64,000 nt of DNA, taken from the NCBI GenBank assembly GCA_009842325.1, contig VYFQ01000031.1:1-64000 (forward strand), given 5' to 3'. Each line of letters begins with the position of its first letter. Within the stretch, counting starts at the first letter, position 1. The notes below the pieces were generated by a model. That model saw only the letters and a list, made by a program, of their open reading frames with translations, did no database searches and was not told where the DNA came from. Position numbers and translations under genes: made by a program. This stretch comes from Acidimicrobiaceae bacterium. GTDB lineage: Bacteria > Actinomycetota > Acidimicrobiia > Acidimicrobiales > Aldehydirespiratoraceae. Below, in pieces: positions 7,200 to 16,350 of this stretch.

Positions 7200-8593
7200 T
7201 CTCGCTGTACGACACCCTCACGGGCGAGGTTCGCCCCCTGAAGCTTCGTGAGCCGGGCCGGGTGGCGCTGTACGCCTGCGGCCCGACCGTCTACGACCAT
7301 CCCCACCTCGGCCACGCCCGCTCGGCCCTCACCTACGACGTGCTGCGCCGCTACCTGGAGTGGCGGGGCCTCGACGTCCGCCACGTGGCCAACATCACCG
7401 ACATCGACGACAACATCATCAACCGGGCCCGCGAAGAGGACAGCACCGAGAACGAGGTGGCCGTCGAATGGGAGACGGTCTACATCGACGCCATGGCCGC
7501 GCTCGGAGTGCTCGACCCCCACGATCGGCCCCGAGCCACCGAATGGGTTGCCGAGATGGTCGACTTCGTCGCTCAGATCATGGACGCCGGGGCCGCCTAC
7601 ACGACGCCCACGGGCGTGTACCTGCGGGTGGGGGACGTGTCCGGGTACGGCGACCTCGTGCGCCGCGACCTCGACGACCTGCGAGCCTCGGCCGGCGCCA
7701 GGGTCGAGGTGGACGAGGCCAAGGAGGATCCCCTCGACTTCGCGCTGTGGAAGGCGGCCAAACCCGACGAGCCGTCGTGGCCGTCGCCGTGGGGGCCGGG
7801 CCGACCGGGCTGGCACATCGAGTGCGTGGCCATGAGCCTCGGCATCCTCGGTGACGACTTCGACATCCACGGCGGCGGCAACGACCTCGTGTTCCCCCAC
7901 CACACCAACGAGCGGGCCGAGGCGCTGGCCGTCGGCCGGTCGTTCGCCCGCCACTGGGTGCACAACGCCATGCTCAACATCGAGGGCACCAAGATGTCGA
8001 AGTCGCTGGGCAACTACCGCACCGTGGTCGAGATGCTCGACGAGCACCCCGACAACGGCCGGGCCTTCCGGCTGCTGGTCCTGCAAACCCACTACCGCAA
8101 GACCATGGAGGTCAACGCCGACCTGATGGCCTCGGCCCGGGCCGCCTGCCAGCGCCTCGACGCCCTGGCCCGCCGGGCTGCGGTCCTCGACACCCTGTCG
8201 GAATCGGGGAGCGACGGTGAACTGGACGTATCCGCCGTCGATGCCTTTCGGGCAGCCATGGACGACGACCTGGGCACACCCCAAGCCGTGGCGGTGATCT
8301 TCGACACGCTGCGCCGAGCCAACACCGCCTTGGACGCTGGCGCCGACGATGCTGGCGCCCTGGCGGCCACGGTGATCAACCTAGCCGGTGCGCTGGGAGT
8401 GGCGGCTGACGCGGCCGGGCACGGCGCTGACGCCGGTGAAGCCGATGATGCCATCGACGACTTGGTGGCCCGGCGGCAGGCGGCGCGGGAGGCCAGGGAT
8501 TGGGCCACGGCCGACGCGCTGCGGGACGAGCTCTCGGCGCTGGGCGTTGTGGTAGAGGACACCCCGGCCGGCCCGATCTGGCACCGAGCGTGA
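7196..8593 (+). CDS. cysS: Cysteinyl-tRNA synthetase
   Basis: Class I synthetase, 465 residues. It contains [17 protein letters not shown] (HIGH motif), [13 protein letters not shown], the zinc-site segments HIECVAM and [15 protein letters not shown] (KMSKS) and a C-terminal DALR-type/anticodon domain ending [14 protein letters not shown]. The reading frame is open far upstream within mshC, but homology begins at the GTG at 7196 ([11 protein letters not shown]), whose last two bases start the mshC stop. Position 3 of the usual HHENE zinc segment is Thr rather than Glu, but the zinc-ligand Glu is kept. Confidence 0.95.
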   Translation: MISLYDTLTGEVRPLKLREPGRVALYACGPTVYDHPHLGHARSALTYDVLRRYLEWRGLDVRHVANITDIDDNIINRAREEDSTENEVAVEWETVYIDAMAALGVLDPHDRPRATEWVAEMVDFVAQIMDAGAAYTTPTGVYLRVGDVSGYGDLVRRDLDDLRASAGARVEVDEAKEDPLDFALWKAAKPDEPSWPSPWGPGRPGWHIECVAMSLGILGDDFDIHGGGNDLVFPHHTNERAEALAVGRSFARHWVHNAMLNIEGTKMSKSLGNYRTVVEMLDEHPDNGRAFRLLVLQTHYRKTMEVNADLMASARAACQRLDALARRAAVLDTLSESGSDGELDVSAVDAFRAAMDDDLGTPQAVAVIFDTLRRANTALDAGADDAGALAATVINLAGALGVAADAAGHGADAGEADDAIDDLVARRQAAREARDWATADALRDELSALGVVVEDTPAGPIWHRA

Positions 8594-8606
8594 TTCCTAC
8601 TGAGGC

Positions 8607-8659
8607 GCGAACTACCTGCGATTATGCACCTATACGGTGGATTCCTGCAGGTAGTTCGC
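8607..8659 (-). repeat. Palindromic repeat, family 1, copy A
   Basis: Perfect 13-bp arms, GCGAACTACCTGC (8607-8619) and GCAGGTAGTTCGC (8647-8659), enclose 27 bases that contain an inner hairpin CACC-TATAC-GGTG. The inner core and the CGAACT ends recur at 44710 and 36244 and, with different arms, at 26626, 39896, 39967 and 51767. It lies between cysS and the molybdenum hydroxylase gene and could also act as a transcript 3'-end structure, although there is no T-run. Confidence 0.8.
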
Positions 8660-8717
8660 CGACTCACCCGTACCGAGTGGTCGGGACCCCGGCTGTCAGG
8701 GTCGAAGGTGTGACTGG

Positions 8718-11012
8718 ATGAGCGTGCTCGGCAACCGGGTGCTGCGCACCGAGGACCCCCGGATGCTCACCGAAGGGGCCCGCTACGTGGCCGATTTGCG
8801 GCTCGAGGGCGCGGCCCACGCCTGTTTCGTTCGCTCCACCGTGGCCCGCGGGCGCCTGGTCGGCGTGGACACAGCCGAGGCCCGCGGCTGGCCCGGAGTG
8901 CTCGGCGTGTTCACCGCGGCCGACCTCGACCTGCCCGACCTGGAGCCGATCCCGGTGGTCGACCAGCGGATGACCCGTCCAGTGCTGGCCCGCGACGCCG
9001 TCCGCTTCGTCGGCGAGCCGGTGGCGGCAGTGGTGGCCGAGACGCGCACAGCGGCCCTCGACGCGGCCGAGCACGTCCTCGTCGACATCGAGCCGCTGAC
9101 CGCAGTGGTAGCGCTGGACGATGCGGCCGCCGATGCCGCGCTGGTCCACGAAACGGCCGGCACGAACCTTGCATTCGAGGTGCCAATAGCCGGCGCGGTC
9201 CGATTCGGACTCGACCTCTCCGCATGCGAGGTCACTATCGAGTCGTCCATGGTCAGCCAGCGGCTGGCGGCTGTACCGCTGGAGCCCCGCTCGGCCGCGG
9301 CCCGATGGTCGGCCGACGGCAGCCGGCTCACGTTTTACGCATCCACCCAGGCTCCCCACCGGGTGCAAGAAGCGCTGGCCGAGCTCTGCGGGAGCGACCC
9401 CGAAGCGGTCAGGGTGATCGTGCCCGACATGGGAGGAGGCTTCGGCGCCAAGGGCTCGCCCACGCCTGAGGAGCTCCTGCTGGCCGTGCTGAGCCGCGAG
9501 CTGCGACGGCCGGTGGTGTGGACCGAGACCCGGGCCGAGAACCTGACGTCGTCGGTCCACGGCCGGGCCCAGCAGCATCGTGTGCGGCTGGGCGGCACCC
9601 GGGCCGGTCGGATCACCCACTACGAGTTGGACGTCGCGCAGGATGCCGGCGCCTACCCGATCATCGGCGCCTTCCTTCCCAGCCTGACCCAAGCAGTGTT
9701 CACCGGCAGCTACGACATCGCGACGGCGGCGATGCGCGGGCGCAGCTACGTCACCAACACGGCGCCGGTCGCCGCCTACCGGGGCGCGGGCCGGCCCGAC
9801 GCGTCGTTCTCGCTGGAGCGGGCCGTCGAGCTGTTTGCAGCGCAGATCGGCATGGACCCCACCGACGTGCGCCGGCTGAACTTCGTGAGACCCGACCAGT
9901 TCCCCTTCGAGGCTCCCTCCGGCAGGACCTACGACAGCGGCGACTACGAGACCGCACTCGACACCGCCCTGGACACGGCCCGATACCGCGACCTGCGAGC
10001 CGAGCAGTCCCAACGGCGAGCGGCCGGCGATCCGAAGCTGCTCGGCGTGGGTGTCGCCTCCTACGTGGAGAGCACGTCGATGGGTCCAAGCGAGCTGGGC
10101 GAGGTCGAGCTGGCCGCCGACGGCTCGCTGGTGGTGCGCACCGGGGCCATCCCGTTCGGGCAGGGTCACGACACCTGCTGGGCGATGATCGCGTCGGATG
10201 CCACCGGGGTGCCGATGGACCGCATCGCGGTGGTCTCGGGCGACACCGCTGTTATCTCCACCAGCGGGCTGACGGCGGCGTCCCGATCGGCGCAACTCGC
10301 GGGCTCAGCCGTGCTCGTGGCCGCCCGGAAGCTGGTGGACCTGGCCCGCGGCCGGGCCGCGTCCCTGCTTGAGGCGGCCGAGGCCGACATCGTGCTCGAC
10401 ACCGGATCGGGCTTGTTCCATGTGGTGGGCTCGCCCAGACCCCGAGTCGGTTGGGCCGAGATCGCGGGGGAGGCGGCCCGATCGGGTGAAGCGCCGCTGG
10501 AAGCAGCCTCGGACTTGGTCCAGGCCGATGGCACGTTCTCCTTCGGCTGCCACGTGGCCACGGTTGAGGTCGACTCGCAGACGGGGGAGACAGTGCTGCG
10601 CAGCCTGGTCGCCTGCGACGACGCGGGCACCCTCATCAACCCTCTCATCGCCGAGGGCCAGGTGCAAGGCGGCATCGCCCAGGGTGCGGCCCAGGTGTTG
10701 CTGGAGGACATGGTCTACGACGCCGACGGCAACCCGCTGGCCACCAACCTCGTCGACTACCCAGCCATCTCGGCCCCGGACCTGCCCCGCTTCACCCTCG
10801 TCGGAATGCAGACGCCCACCCCGCTCAACCCGCTCGGTGCCAAGGGCATCGGCGAGTCGGGCACCACCGGCGCCGCGACCGCCGTCCTCAACGCCGTCCA
10901 CGACGCGGTCGCCCACCTGGGCATAGACCACATAGACATGCCCGCCACACCTCAAAGAATCTGGCGCGCCCTGCGTACGGCCGAGCACGGCACACAGGGG
11001 TCCGAGCACTGA
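8718..11012 (+). CDS. Molybdopterin-binding large subunit of a xanthine dehydrogenase/CoxL-type hydroxylase
   Basis: A 764-residue large subunit of the molybdenum hydroxylase family. It starts with a [22 protein letters not shown] segment, has [12 protein letters not shown] in the N-terminal a/b-hammerhead domain, [14 protein letters not shown], and the active-site loop [12 protein letters not shown]. That loop is the form-II type, not the AYRCSFR loop of true CO dehydrogenase. GQGHDT and the C-terminal [13 protein letters not shown] (catalytic Glu) are intact. Neither the FAD subunit (CoxM) nor the 2Fe-2S subunit (CoxS) is adjacent, which is unusual since these are normally encoded together. 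It is probably an aldehyde or heterocycle hydroxylase; the substrate is unknown. Confidence 0.9.
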   Translation: MSVLGNRVLRTEDPRMLTEGARYVADLRLEGAAHACFVRSTVARGRLVGVDTAEARGWPGVLGVFTAADLDLPDLEPIPVVDQRMTRPVLARDAVRFVGEPVAAVVAETRTAALDAAEHVLVDIEPLTAVVALDDAAADAALVHETAGTNLAFEVPIAGAVRFGLDLSACEVTIESSMVSQRLAAVPLEPRSAAARWSADGSRLTFYASTQAPHRVQEALAELCGSDPEAVRVIVPDMGGGFGAKGSPTPEELLLAVLSRELRRPVVWTETRAENLTSSVHGRAQQHRVRLGGTRAGRITHYELDVAQDAGAYPIIGAFLPSLTQAVFTGSYDIATAAMRGRSYVTNTAPVAAYRGAGRPDASFSLERAVELFAAQIGMDPTDVRRLNFVRPDQFPFEAPSGRTYDSGDYETALDTALDTARYRDLRAEQSQRRAAGDPKLLGVGVASYVESTSMGPSELGEVELAADGSLVVRTGAIPFGQGHDTCWAMIASDATGVPMDRIAVVSGDTAVISTSGLTAASRSAQLAGSAVLVAARKLVDLARGRAASLLEAAEADIVLDTGSGLFHVVGSPRPRVGWAEIAGEAARSGEAPLEAASDLVQADGTFSFGCHVATVEVDSQTGETVLRSLVACDDAGTLINPLIAEGQVQGGIAQGAAQVLLEDMVYDADGNPLATNLVDYPAISAPDLPRFTLVGMQTPTPLNPLGAKGIGESGTTGAATAVLNAVHDAVAHLGIDHIDMPATPQRIWRALRTAEHGTQGSEH

Positions 11013-11028
11013 GGGAGTTGTCGGGCCG

Positions 11029-12639
11029 CTAGCGGATGGCGTGGATGTAGCCGCCCTTGGTGCCGACCACGATGAGGCCGTCCCACACCGCCGGGGTGGA
11101 CTCGATGCAGGCTCCCAACTCGATGTTCCACAGCTGGGGCGGCTCCACCGTCGTGTCGCTCACGTCGAAGGCGTAGAGCTTGCCGCCGCAGTCGCCCTGG
11201 ATCCATACGTCGTCCACGATGGCGGGGCTTGGCCAGGTGGGGCCGGGCAGCTTCTTGGTCCAGCGCACCTCGCCGGTGGCGGTGTCCACGCCGTAGACGT
11301 GGCCGGTGTGAGTGGGCACGATCAGCAGGTCGCGGTGCAACCCCGGCGTGGCCCACACCCCCGAGGCGTTCAGCGCGCCCCGCACATGCACGCTCCACAC
11401 CAGCGGATCGTCAGGCCGGCTCGGGTCGAGCTTGATGATCTGGCCCACCTCGTGGGACCGGTCCGTGCCCCGCTGGTACTCGACCCCGACGTAGATCATC
11501 CCCTCGGCGTCGATCACCAGTGAAGCGTCGGTGTCGTCGCCCGTCCAGAAGCGGAACACCCGCTCGGGCACGACGGCCGGGTCGTCCCGCAGCCCGCTGA
11601 TGTCCCAGCCCTGGACCAGCCCACCCGAGTTGGCGAAGTACACCGTGTCGCCGCTGATGGCCACCGAGTTCTCGATCGACAGCTCCCGGTCCACCGCAGC
11701 CAACAGCTCGTCGTCCCAACCGGGCGCATGGAACACCACCTGCGGGTCGGCGGTCACCAGCCCGTCGGCGCCGTAGCCCCGGTTCAGCTTCACGATGTGG
11801 AAGCGGGAGTTCTCGCCGCCGATGAACAGGTGGTCGTCGATCACCATGCCCGAACTGTCCCAGTCGTCGTTCCACATGATCGGACCCAGGTCGTAGGCGC
11901 CCAGCGACCACAACTCCCGGGGCGTCCCCGCGTCGAAGGCGACCACCCGGTACTTGTTGTCGCGGCTGCCCACGTACACCAGCGGATAGCCGTCGGGGTC
12001 GATCGTCACCGACCCCTTGATGATGTCGCCGGTCGGGAAGTCGGGCAGCAGGCGCTCGCCGGTGTCGGCGTCGAGGAAGTGCACGCTGCCGCTGAACGCC
12101 CCGACCACCACCCAGGTGCGGCCGTCCCGCTCGAACACGGCGGGCTGGCCCGTCCAGCCGGTGCCGCACCACTCTCGGAGCTCGCCGCCGGTCGACGACA
12201 GCGAGCACATGGGATCACCCCGGGGGAAGTGCCAAGCCTTCTCCGGCACCCGCGGCACCGGACCCTTGCCGTAGTAGGTCCGGGTCGGGTTGCCCCGGAA
12301 CGTGAGCAGGCCGTCCACGGTGTCGCCCCAGGGCTGGCCCGAAGTCTCCGGATCCACCCAGCCCTCGAACGGCGGCACCGTGGTTGTCGTGGTCGTAGTG
12401 GTCGTTGTCGTGGTTGTGGTGGTCGTCGTGGAAGTCGTGGTGGCCGCCTCGGCCGAAGCCGCGCCGAGGGCTGCCCCCGGGGCGGCGCCGGGCGCAGCGC
12501 CCGAGCCCTCGGCGGCGTCGGTGCCGTCGGACTCAGCCCGGTCCAGCTGCGACGCCCACCTCACCGCCAACACTGCGGCCAGCACCAGGGTGGCCGCGGA
12601 CAGCGCCACCAGGCGCACTTTCCTCGACCGCCCGGTCAC
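11029..12639 (-). CDS. Membrane-anchored PQQ-type beta-propeller protein with poly-Thr stalk
   Basis: From the GTG at 12639 the protein has one N-terminal membrane segment (VRLVALSAATLVLAAVLAVRW), an Ala/Pro/Gly-rich stretch, a run of 17 threonines, and then a propeller. Repeated blades have PQQ-enzyme-like phrases such as VYGVDTATGEVRWTKKL and KLYAFDVSDT, with VVVGAFSGSVHFLDADTGE earlier. There is no recognisable PQQ or metal catalytic site, so binding or scaffolding outside the membrane is more likely than dehydrogenase activity. The frame stays open upstream of 12639, but that part is neither signal-like nor conserved-looking. It is divergent from the HAD gene. Confidence 0.8.
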   Translation of the reverse strand: MTGRSRKVRLVALSAATLVLAAVLAVRWASQLDRAESDGTDAAEGSGAAPGAAPGAALGAASAEAATTTSTTTTTTTTTTTTTTTTTVPPFEGWVDPETSGQPWGDTVDGLLTFRGNPTRTYYGKGPVPRVPEKAWHFPRGDPMCSLSSTGGELREWCGTGWTGQPAVFERDGRTWVVVGAFSGSVHFLDADTGERLLPDFPTGDIIKGSVTIDPDGYPLVYVGSRDNKYRVVAFDAGTPRELWSLGAYDLGPIMWNDDWDSSGMVIDDHLFIGGENSRFHIVKLNRGYGADGLVTADPQVVFHAPGWDDELLAAVDRELSIENSVAISGDTVYFANSGGLVQGWDISGLRDDPAVVPERVFRFWTGDDTDASLVIDAEGMIYVGVEYQRGTDRSHEVGQIIKLDPSRPDDPLVWSVHVRGALNASGVWATPGLHRDLLIVPTHTGHVYGVDTATGEVRWTKKLPGPTWPSPAIVDDVWIQGDCGGKLYAFDVSDTTVEPPQLWNIELGACIESTPAVWDGLIVVGTKGGYIHAIR

Positions 12640-12721
12640 GGCTACATCATGCCCACACAGGCGAGGATCGCCGCTGCCGGGGGCTGTTCTGCTGTCAACC
12701 GGTGGTCGTAGGATCGAAGGC

Positions 12722-13495
12722 GTGACCGCGGACGAGCATCCTCTGACCGTCGCCTTCGACGCCGACGACACGCTGTGGCACAACGAGGACCTGTTCTTGG
12801 ACGTGCACAACGAGTACGAGCAGTTGCTGTCGCCGTGGGCCGACGCCGCCACTGTGGACGACGGGCTGCACGAGGTTCAGATGTCGAACCTGCCCCGCTT
12901 CGGCTACGGCGTGAAGTCGTTCACCCTGTCGATGATCGAGGCGGCTGTGCGCATCAGCGGGGGCGAGGTCGACGCCGACCGCATCATCACGATCATCGGC
13001 TATGGCAAGCGCCTGCTCGACCGGCCGGTCGAGCTGATCGACGGTGTCGAGGAGGCGCTCGACGCTCTCGGGCACCACCGGTTGATGGTCATCACCAAGG
13101 GCGACGTGCACGACCAGCTGGCCAAGGTGGCCGCCAGCGGCCTGGCCGAGCGCTTCTGGCGGGTGGAGGTGGTGGCCGACAAGGACGCGAACGTCTACGG
13201 CGAGCTGCTCGAGCGCCACGGGATCGACCCGGCCAGGTTCGTGATGGTCGGCAACTCGCTGCGCTCCGACGTGCTGCCGGTGCTGGAGCTGGGCGGGTCC
13301 GCGGTGCACGTCCCGTACCCGATCACATGGCGCCACGAGAACGAGCACGACGGCCACGGGATCGCAGTGCCCACCCTGGAGGCCCTGCGGGATCTACCGC
13401 AGTTGTTGCGCGGCTGGGACGGTGACGGCGAGCTGGGTCCCGGCCTGGCCGGCCCGGCCGGAATGGGCGGTCGCTTCGGGGCGCACCCCGCGTGA
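12722..13495 (+). CDS. HAD-superfamily hydrolase
   Basis: 257 residues from GTG. HAD motif I is FDADDTLW, motif II is the VITKGD strand, and motif IV is represented by MVGNSLRSD. A helical cap (about residues 20-100) lies between motifs I and II, which is the class-I phosphatase layout. The substrate cannot be judged. The final 30 residues (GDGELGPGLAGP onward) are Gly/Pro-rich and appear disordered. Its stop overlaps the GTG of the next gene, so the two are co-translated. Confidence 0.87.
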   Translation: MTADEHPLTVAFDADDTLWHNEDLFLDVHNEYEQLLSPWADAATVDDGLHEVQMSNLPRFGYGVKSFTLSMIEAAVRISGGEVDADRIITIIGYGKRLLDRPVELIDGVEEALDALGHHRLMVITKGDVHDQLAKVAASGLAERFWRVEVVADKDANVYGELLERHGIDPARFVMVGNSLRSDVLPVLELGGSAVHVPYPITWRHENEHDGHGIAVPTLEALRDLPQLLRGWDGDGELGPGLAGPAGMGGRFGAHPA

Positions 13496-13863
13496 GACGG
13501 CTCAACGCCCAGGAGATCGCCCGCTACGACCTGGTGCCGCCCGAGATCTCCCGCCGGGCCCGAGTGCAGAAGGTCCCGTTCCTCGCGCCCGGTTCCCACG
13601 GCATGACGGTTGGCCGGCTCATCCTGCTGCTGCGTGACGACGACCGCTCGGGGCGGCGGACGCTGCTGGCCCACGAGCTGGTACATGTCGAGCAGTACGC
13701 CGAACTGGGATCGGTCCGGTTCCTGCAGCGCTACTTCGGCGAGTACTTCGCCAACCTGTGGCGCCTGCGCAACCACCGGCAGGCCTATCTGGCGATCTCC
13801 TTGGAGGCCGAGGCGAGGGCCGCCTCCGAGCGCTGGCGGCGGGATCTAGCTCAGTACTCGTAG
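13492..13863 (+). CDS. Small HExxH (DUF4157-like) putative metallopeptidase
   Basis: 123 residues with LLAHELVHVEQYAELG, a classic HExxH zinc-peptidase helix of the kind found in DUF4157 proteins, preceded by a short beta region (MTVGRLILLL). After the motif a helix-rich tail (YFANLWRLRNHRQAYLAISLEAEA) supplies an Glu that could be the third ligand. It overlaps the HAD gene start-to-stop (GTGA) and overlaps the convergent hbd gene by 13 bases at its 3' end. Substrate and true activity are unknown. Confidence 0.75.
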   Translation: MRRLNAQEIARYDLVPPEISRRARVQKVPFLAPGSHGMTVGRLILLLRDDDRSGRRTLLAHELVHVEQYAELGSVRFLQRYFGEYFANLWRLRNHRQAYLAISLEAEARAASERWRRDLAQYS

Positions 13864-14702
13864 AAGCCGCGGCCGGTCTTGCGGCCCAGCCGGCCGGCGG
13901 CCACCATGCGGCGAAGCAGCGGGGGCGGCGCGTAGAAGCGCTCGGCGTACTCCGCGTACAGCGACTCGGCCGTGAACAGGCACACATCGAGCCCGATCAA
14001 GTCGGCCAGCGTCAGCGGACCCATGGGATGGCCCGCGCCCAGCTTCATGGCGTCGTCGATGTCGGTGGCGGAAGCATGCCCCGACTCGTACATCTCGATG
14101 GCCTGGCAGATGTAGGGCACCAGCAGCTTGTTGACCACGAAGCCGGCCCGGTCCGGTGCCGGTACGACCCGCTTGCCGAGCCTGTCGGTGGCGAACGCAG
14201 TGGCCGCGTCGGTCACGGCCGGGTCGGTGAGCTGGGTGCTGATCACCTCGACGAGCTTCATCACCGTGGCCGGGTTGAAGAAGTGCATGCCCAGCACCTG
14301 CTGGGGACGGGATGTGCCCATGGCCACATCGATGATCGGTATCGACGACGTGTTGGTGGCCATGATCGCGCTGGGATCCAGCACCCGGTCGAGCACACCG
14401 AAGATCTCCAGCTTGAGCGGCAGCCTCTCGGGCACGGCCTCCAGCACCAGTTCGCAGCCGGCCAGGTCGTCCAGGTCGGTAGTCCAGGCAATGGCCGAGG
14501 CCGCGGCCTCTCGGGTGGCCTCGTCGAGCTTGCCCCGGGCGACGCCCCGGTCCATCGAGCCCTCGACCCGGGCCCGCCCCGCCTCGACCAGATCCGGCGT
14601 CGCCTCACGAGCCACCACCTGAAGGCCGTTGCGGGCCGCGACCTCCACGACCCCACTGCCCATGGTCCCGACGCCGATCACGCCGACCGTGCTGATCTCC
14701 AT
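13851..14702 (-). CDS. 3-hydroxyacyl-CoA (3-hydroxybutyryl-CoA) dehydrogenase
   Basis: NAD(P)-dependent oxidation/reduction of 3-hydroxyacyl-CoA in fatty acid metabolism. The N-terminal Rossmann motif is VGVIGVGTMGSGVVEVAA. The catalytic His lies in GMHFFNPATVMKLVEV, the helper Asn in FVVNKLLVPYICQAI, and the C-terminal domain has GAGHPMGPLTLADLIGLD and GRKTGRGFYEY. At 283 residues it is the standard stand-alone form (FadB2/Hbd). It is downstream of the cyclophilin gene on the same strand with a 47-base gap. Confidence 0.95.
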   Translation of the reverse strand: MEISTVGVIGVGTMGSGVVEVAARNGLQVVAREATPDLVEAGRARVEGSMDRGVARGKLDEATREAAASAIAWTTDLDDLAGCELVLEAVPERLPLKLEIFGVLDRVLDPSAIMATNTSSIPIIDVAMGTSRPQQVLGMHFFNPATVMKLVEVISTQLTDPAVTDAATAFATDRLGKRVVPAPDRAGFVVNKLLVPYICQAIEMYESGHASATDIDDAMKLGAGHPMGPLTLADLIGLDVCLFTAESLYAEYAERFYAPPPLLRRMVAAGRLGRKTGRGFYEY

Positions 14703-14749
14703 GTCTGGCTGCTCCTGTTCGCGCTCGCTCCGGGGGACTTCGACGGTAC

Positions 14750-15310
14750 TCAGTCCGACTCGCTAATCGTCACCGAGTTGATGGTCACATCGGTGAGGGG
14801 CCGGTCGTTGCGGTCGGTCTCCACGTTCTGCATGGCCTCCACCACGTCCAGACCCCGAACGACCTTGCCGAACAGCGAGTACTGGGGCGGCAGCCCGGCA
14901 CCGTTCGGGCCGCTGATGATGAAGAACTGGCTGCCGTTGGTGTTCGGCCCGGCGTTGGCCATGGCCAGCGAGCCGATCTCGTAGCGACCCGGCCTGGGCA
15001 ACTCGTCGGCGAAGCGGTAGCCGGGCCCGCCCCGGCCGGTGCCGGTGGGGTCGCCGCCCTGGCACACGAAGCCACTGATGATGCGGTGGAAGATCACGCC
15101 GTCGTAGTAGTGGTACCGGGCCAGCACCACGAAGTTGTTGACCGTCAGCGGCGCCGCCGCCGCATCGAGGGCGATGGTGAGCGACCCCATGGAAGTGTCC
15201 ATCGTCGCCGTGTAGCGCTTGGAGGCGTCGATGCACATCGGCGGCGGCTGGCTGAACTGTTGACGGACCGGACTCGATCCGTCCTCGGCGGGGCAGGGTG
15301 TGGCAGCCAC
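14750..15310 (-). CDS. Cyclophilin-type peptidyl-prolyl cis-trans isomerase
   Basis: 186 residues with the cyclophilin core: VNNFVVLARYHYYDGVIFHR (catalytic Arg in FHR), GFVCQGGDPTGTGRGGPGY, MANAGPNTNGSQFFI and SLFGKVVRGLDVVEAM. The first 30 residues, before YTATMDTSMGSLTIAL, contain two cysteines and no clear signal peptide. A GTG start at 15310 is preceded by a GAGGAA ribosome site. It probably speeds prolyl isomerisation during protein folding in the cytoplasm. Confidence 0.94.
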   Translation of the reverse strand: MAATPCPAEDGSSPVRQQFSQPPPMCIDASKRYTATMDTSMGSLTIALDAAAAPLTVNNFVVLARYHYYDGVIFHRIISGFVCQGGDPTGTGRGGPGYRFADELPRPGRYEIGSLAMANAGPNTNGSQFFIISGPNGAGLPPQYSLFGKVVRGLDVVEAMQNVETDRNDRPLTDVTINSVTISESD

Positions 15311-15457
15311 GGTGGATTCCTCGCTGTCGTGAGTCGTGGTCCCGAAGGACCGGGCGACCCTACCGGCGTGGTGCCCGCTCTTGTTCGCTGCGCTCGCGGG
15401 CCGCTCGGGCCCAGGCTGGATACGGGGGCATCATCCACCGGCGCGTGACCGCGCCCT

Positions 15458-15661
15458 ATGGTGACGCCCGTGCGGTTCTGGATCCGGCGATCGAACCCGC
15501 CCAGCGGTACCGGCGTGGCCATGGCCACGCTCGCAGGGGCGCTCCACTCGCTGCGGTGCGAGCGCTGCGACGTCACCTGGCGCGGGTCGTCGTCGGTGCC
15601 CTGCTGGTGCTGCGGCGCCCCCGGCGACATCCGCGGCGAGGTGCGCATCTTCGCCGACTGA
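15458..15661 (+). CDS. Small zinc-ribbon-like protein
   Basis: At most 67 residues; conservation-like sequence begins around the internal ATG at 15521, giving 46 residues. Two Cys knuckles, LRCERCDVTW and VPCWCCGAPGD, are arranged as in small zinc ribbons. The stop is followed 21 bases later by the MBL hydrolase gene on the same strand, so they may be co-transcribed. No family name can be given; the gene is believable because of the Cys pairs and the operon-like spacing. Confidence 0.5.
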   Translation: MVTPVRFWIRRSNPPSGTGVAMATLAGALHSLRCERCDVTWRGSSSVPCWCCGAPGDIRGEVRIFAD

Positions 15662-15682
15662 CCCGCCGATAGGGTCGGCGCC

Positions 15683-16291
15683 ATGACACTGCACTGGTCC
15701 GACACCGGGATCGAGGTCCACAAGGTGGTCGTCGGACCGGTCGACAACAACGTCTTCGTGATCCGCTGCACGTCCACCGGCGAGGCGGTCCTGATCGATG
15801 CGGCCAACGAGCATGAACGCCTGCTGGAGCTGTGCCGCGGGCTCGGCGTGCGGACCGTGCTCGAGACCCACGGGCACTGGGACCACATCCAGGCCATCCC
15901 GGCGGTACGCGACGCCGGCTACGAAGTGGGAGTGACCGCCGAGGACGCGGCCATGCTTCCCAGCTACGACTACCTGCTGGAGGACGACACCGTCATAGAG
16001 GTCGGCCGCCTCCGGCTGCGCACCCTGCACACCCCGGGCCACACCCCCGGCTCGATCTCGTTCCATGTGGAGGGGACGCCGCTGCTGTTCACCGGCGACA
16101 CGCTGTTCCCCGGCGGCCCGGGCGCCACCCAGTACGAGGGGGGCGACTTCCCGACCATCATCCGCTCGATCGAGGACCGCATCTTCAGCAAATTCGACGG
16201 CTCCACGGTCGTGCTGCCCGGCCACGGCCTCGACACCACCATCGGGGATGAGTCCCCGCACCTCGACGAATGGGTCGCCCGGGGCTGGTGA
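15683..16291 (+). CDS. MBL-fold metallohydrolase (glyoxalase II-like)
   Basis: 202 residues with the metal-binding signature THGHWDH (H-x-H-x-D-H), the later ligands in HTPGHTPGSISF (His), LFTGDTLF (Asp) and VLPGHGLDT (His). Size and layout match the glyoxalase-II-like/YcbL group, which hydrolyses thioesters. In a mycothiol organism the substrate could be a mycothiol thioester, but that is speculation. Confidence 0.92.
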   Translation: MTLHWSDTGIEVHKVVVGPVDNNVFVIRCTSTGEAVLIDAANEHERLLELCRGLGVRTVLETHGHWDHIQAIPAVRDAGYEVGVTAEDAAMLPSYDYLLEDDTVIEVGRLRLRTLHTPGHTPGSISFHVEGTPLLFTGDTLFPGGPGATQYEGGDFPTIIRSIEDRIFSKFDGSTVVLPGHGLDTTIGDESPHLDEWVARGW

Positions 16292-16350
16292 ACGCCGGGC
16301 CCCGGTAGCGTGGCCGCTCGAGGCCGGCAGGCCCTAGACCAGGAGGTCCA

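Noticed and set aside
5991..8593. Two cysS genes as an assembly duplication
   Set aside because: The first has the MshC-specific CGITPYD motif and a shorter C-terminus; the two sequences are far from identical.
12370..12440. Short GT-rich tandem repeats that could be mistaken for a CRISPR or microsatellite
   Set aside because: They encode the poly-Thr stalk of the propeller protein; there are no regular repeats with unique spacers.
15300..15325. CGGTGGATTCCT at the cyclophilin start as another family-1 palindrome
   Set aside because: It matches part of the core of copy A, but no complementary arms flank it. It can be explained as the ribosome site and start of the cyclophilin gene.
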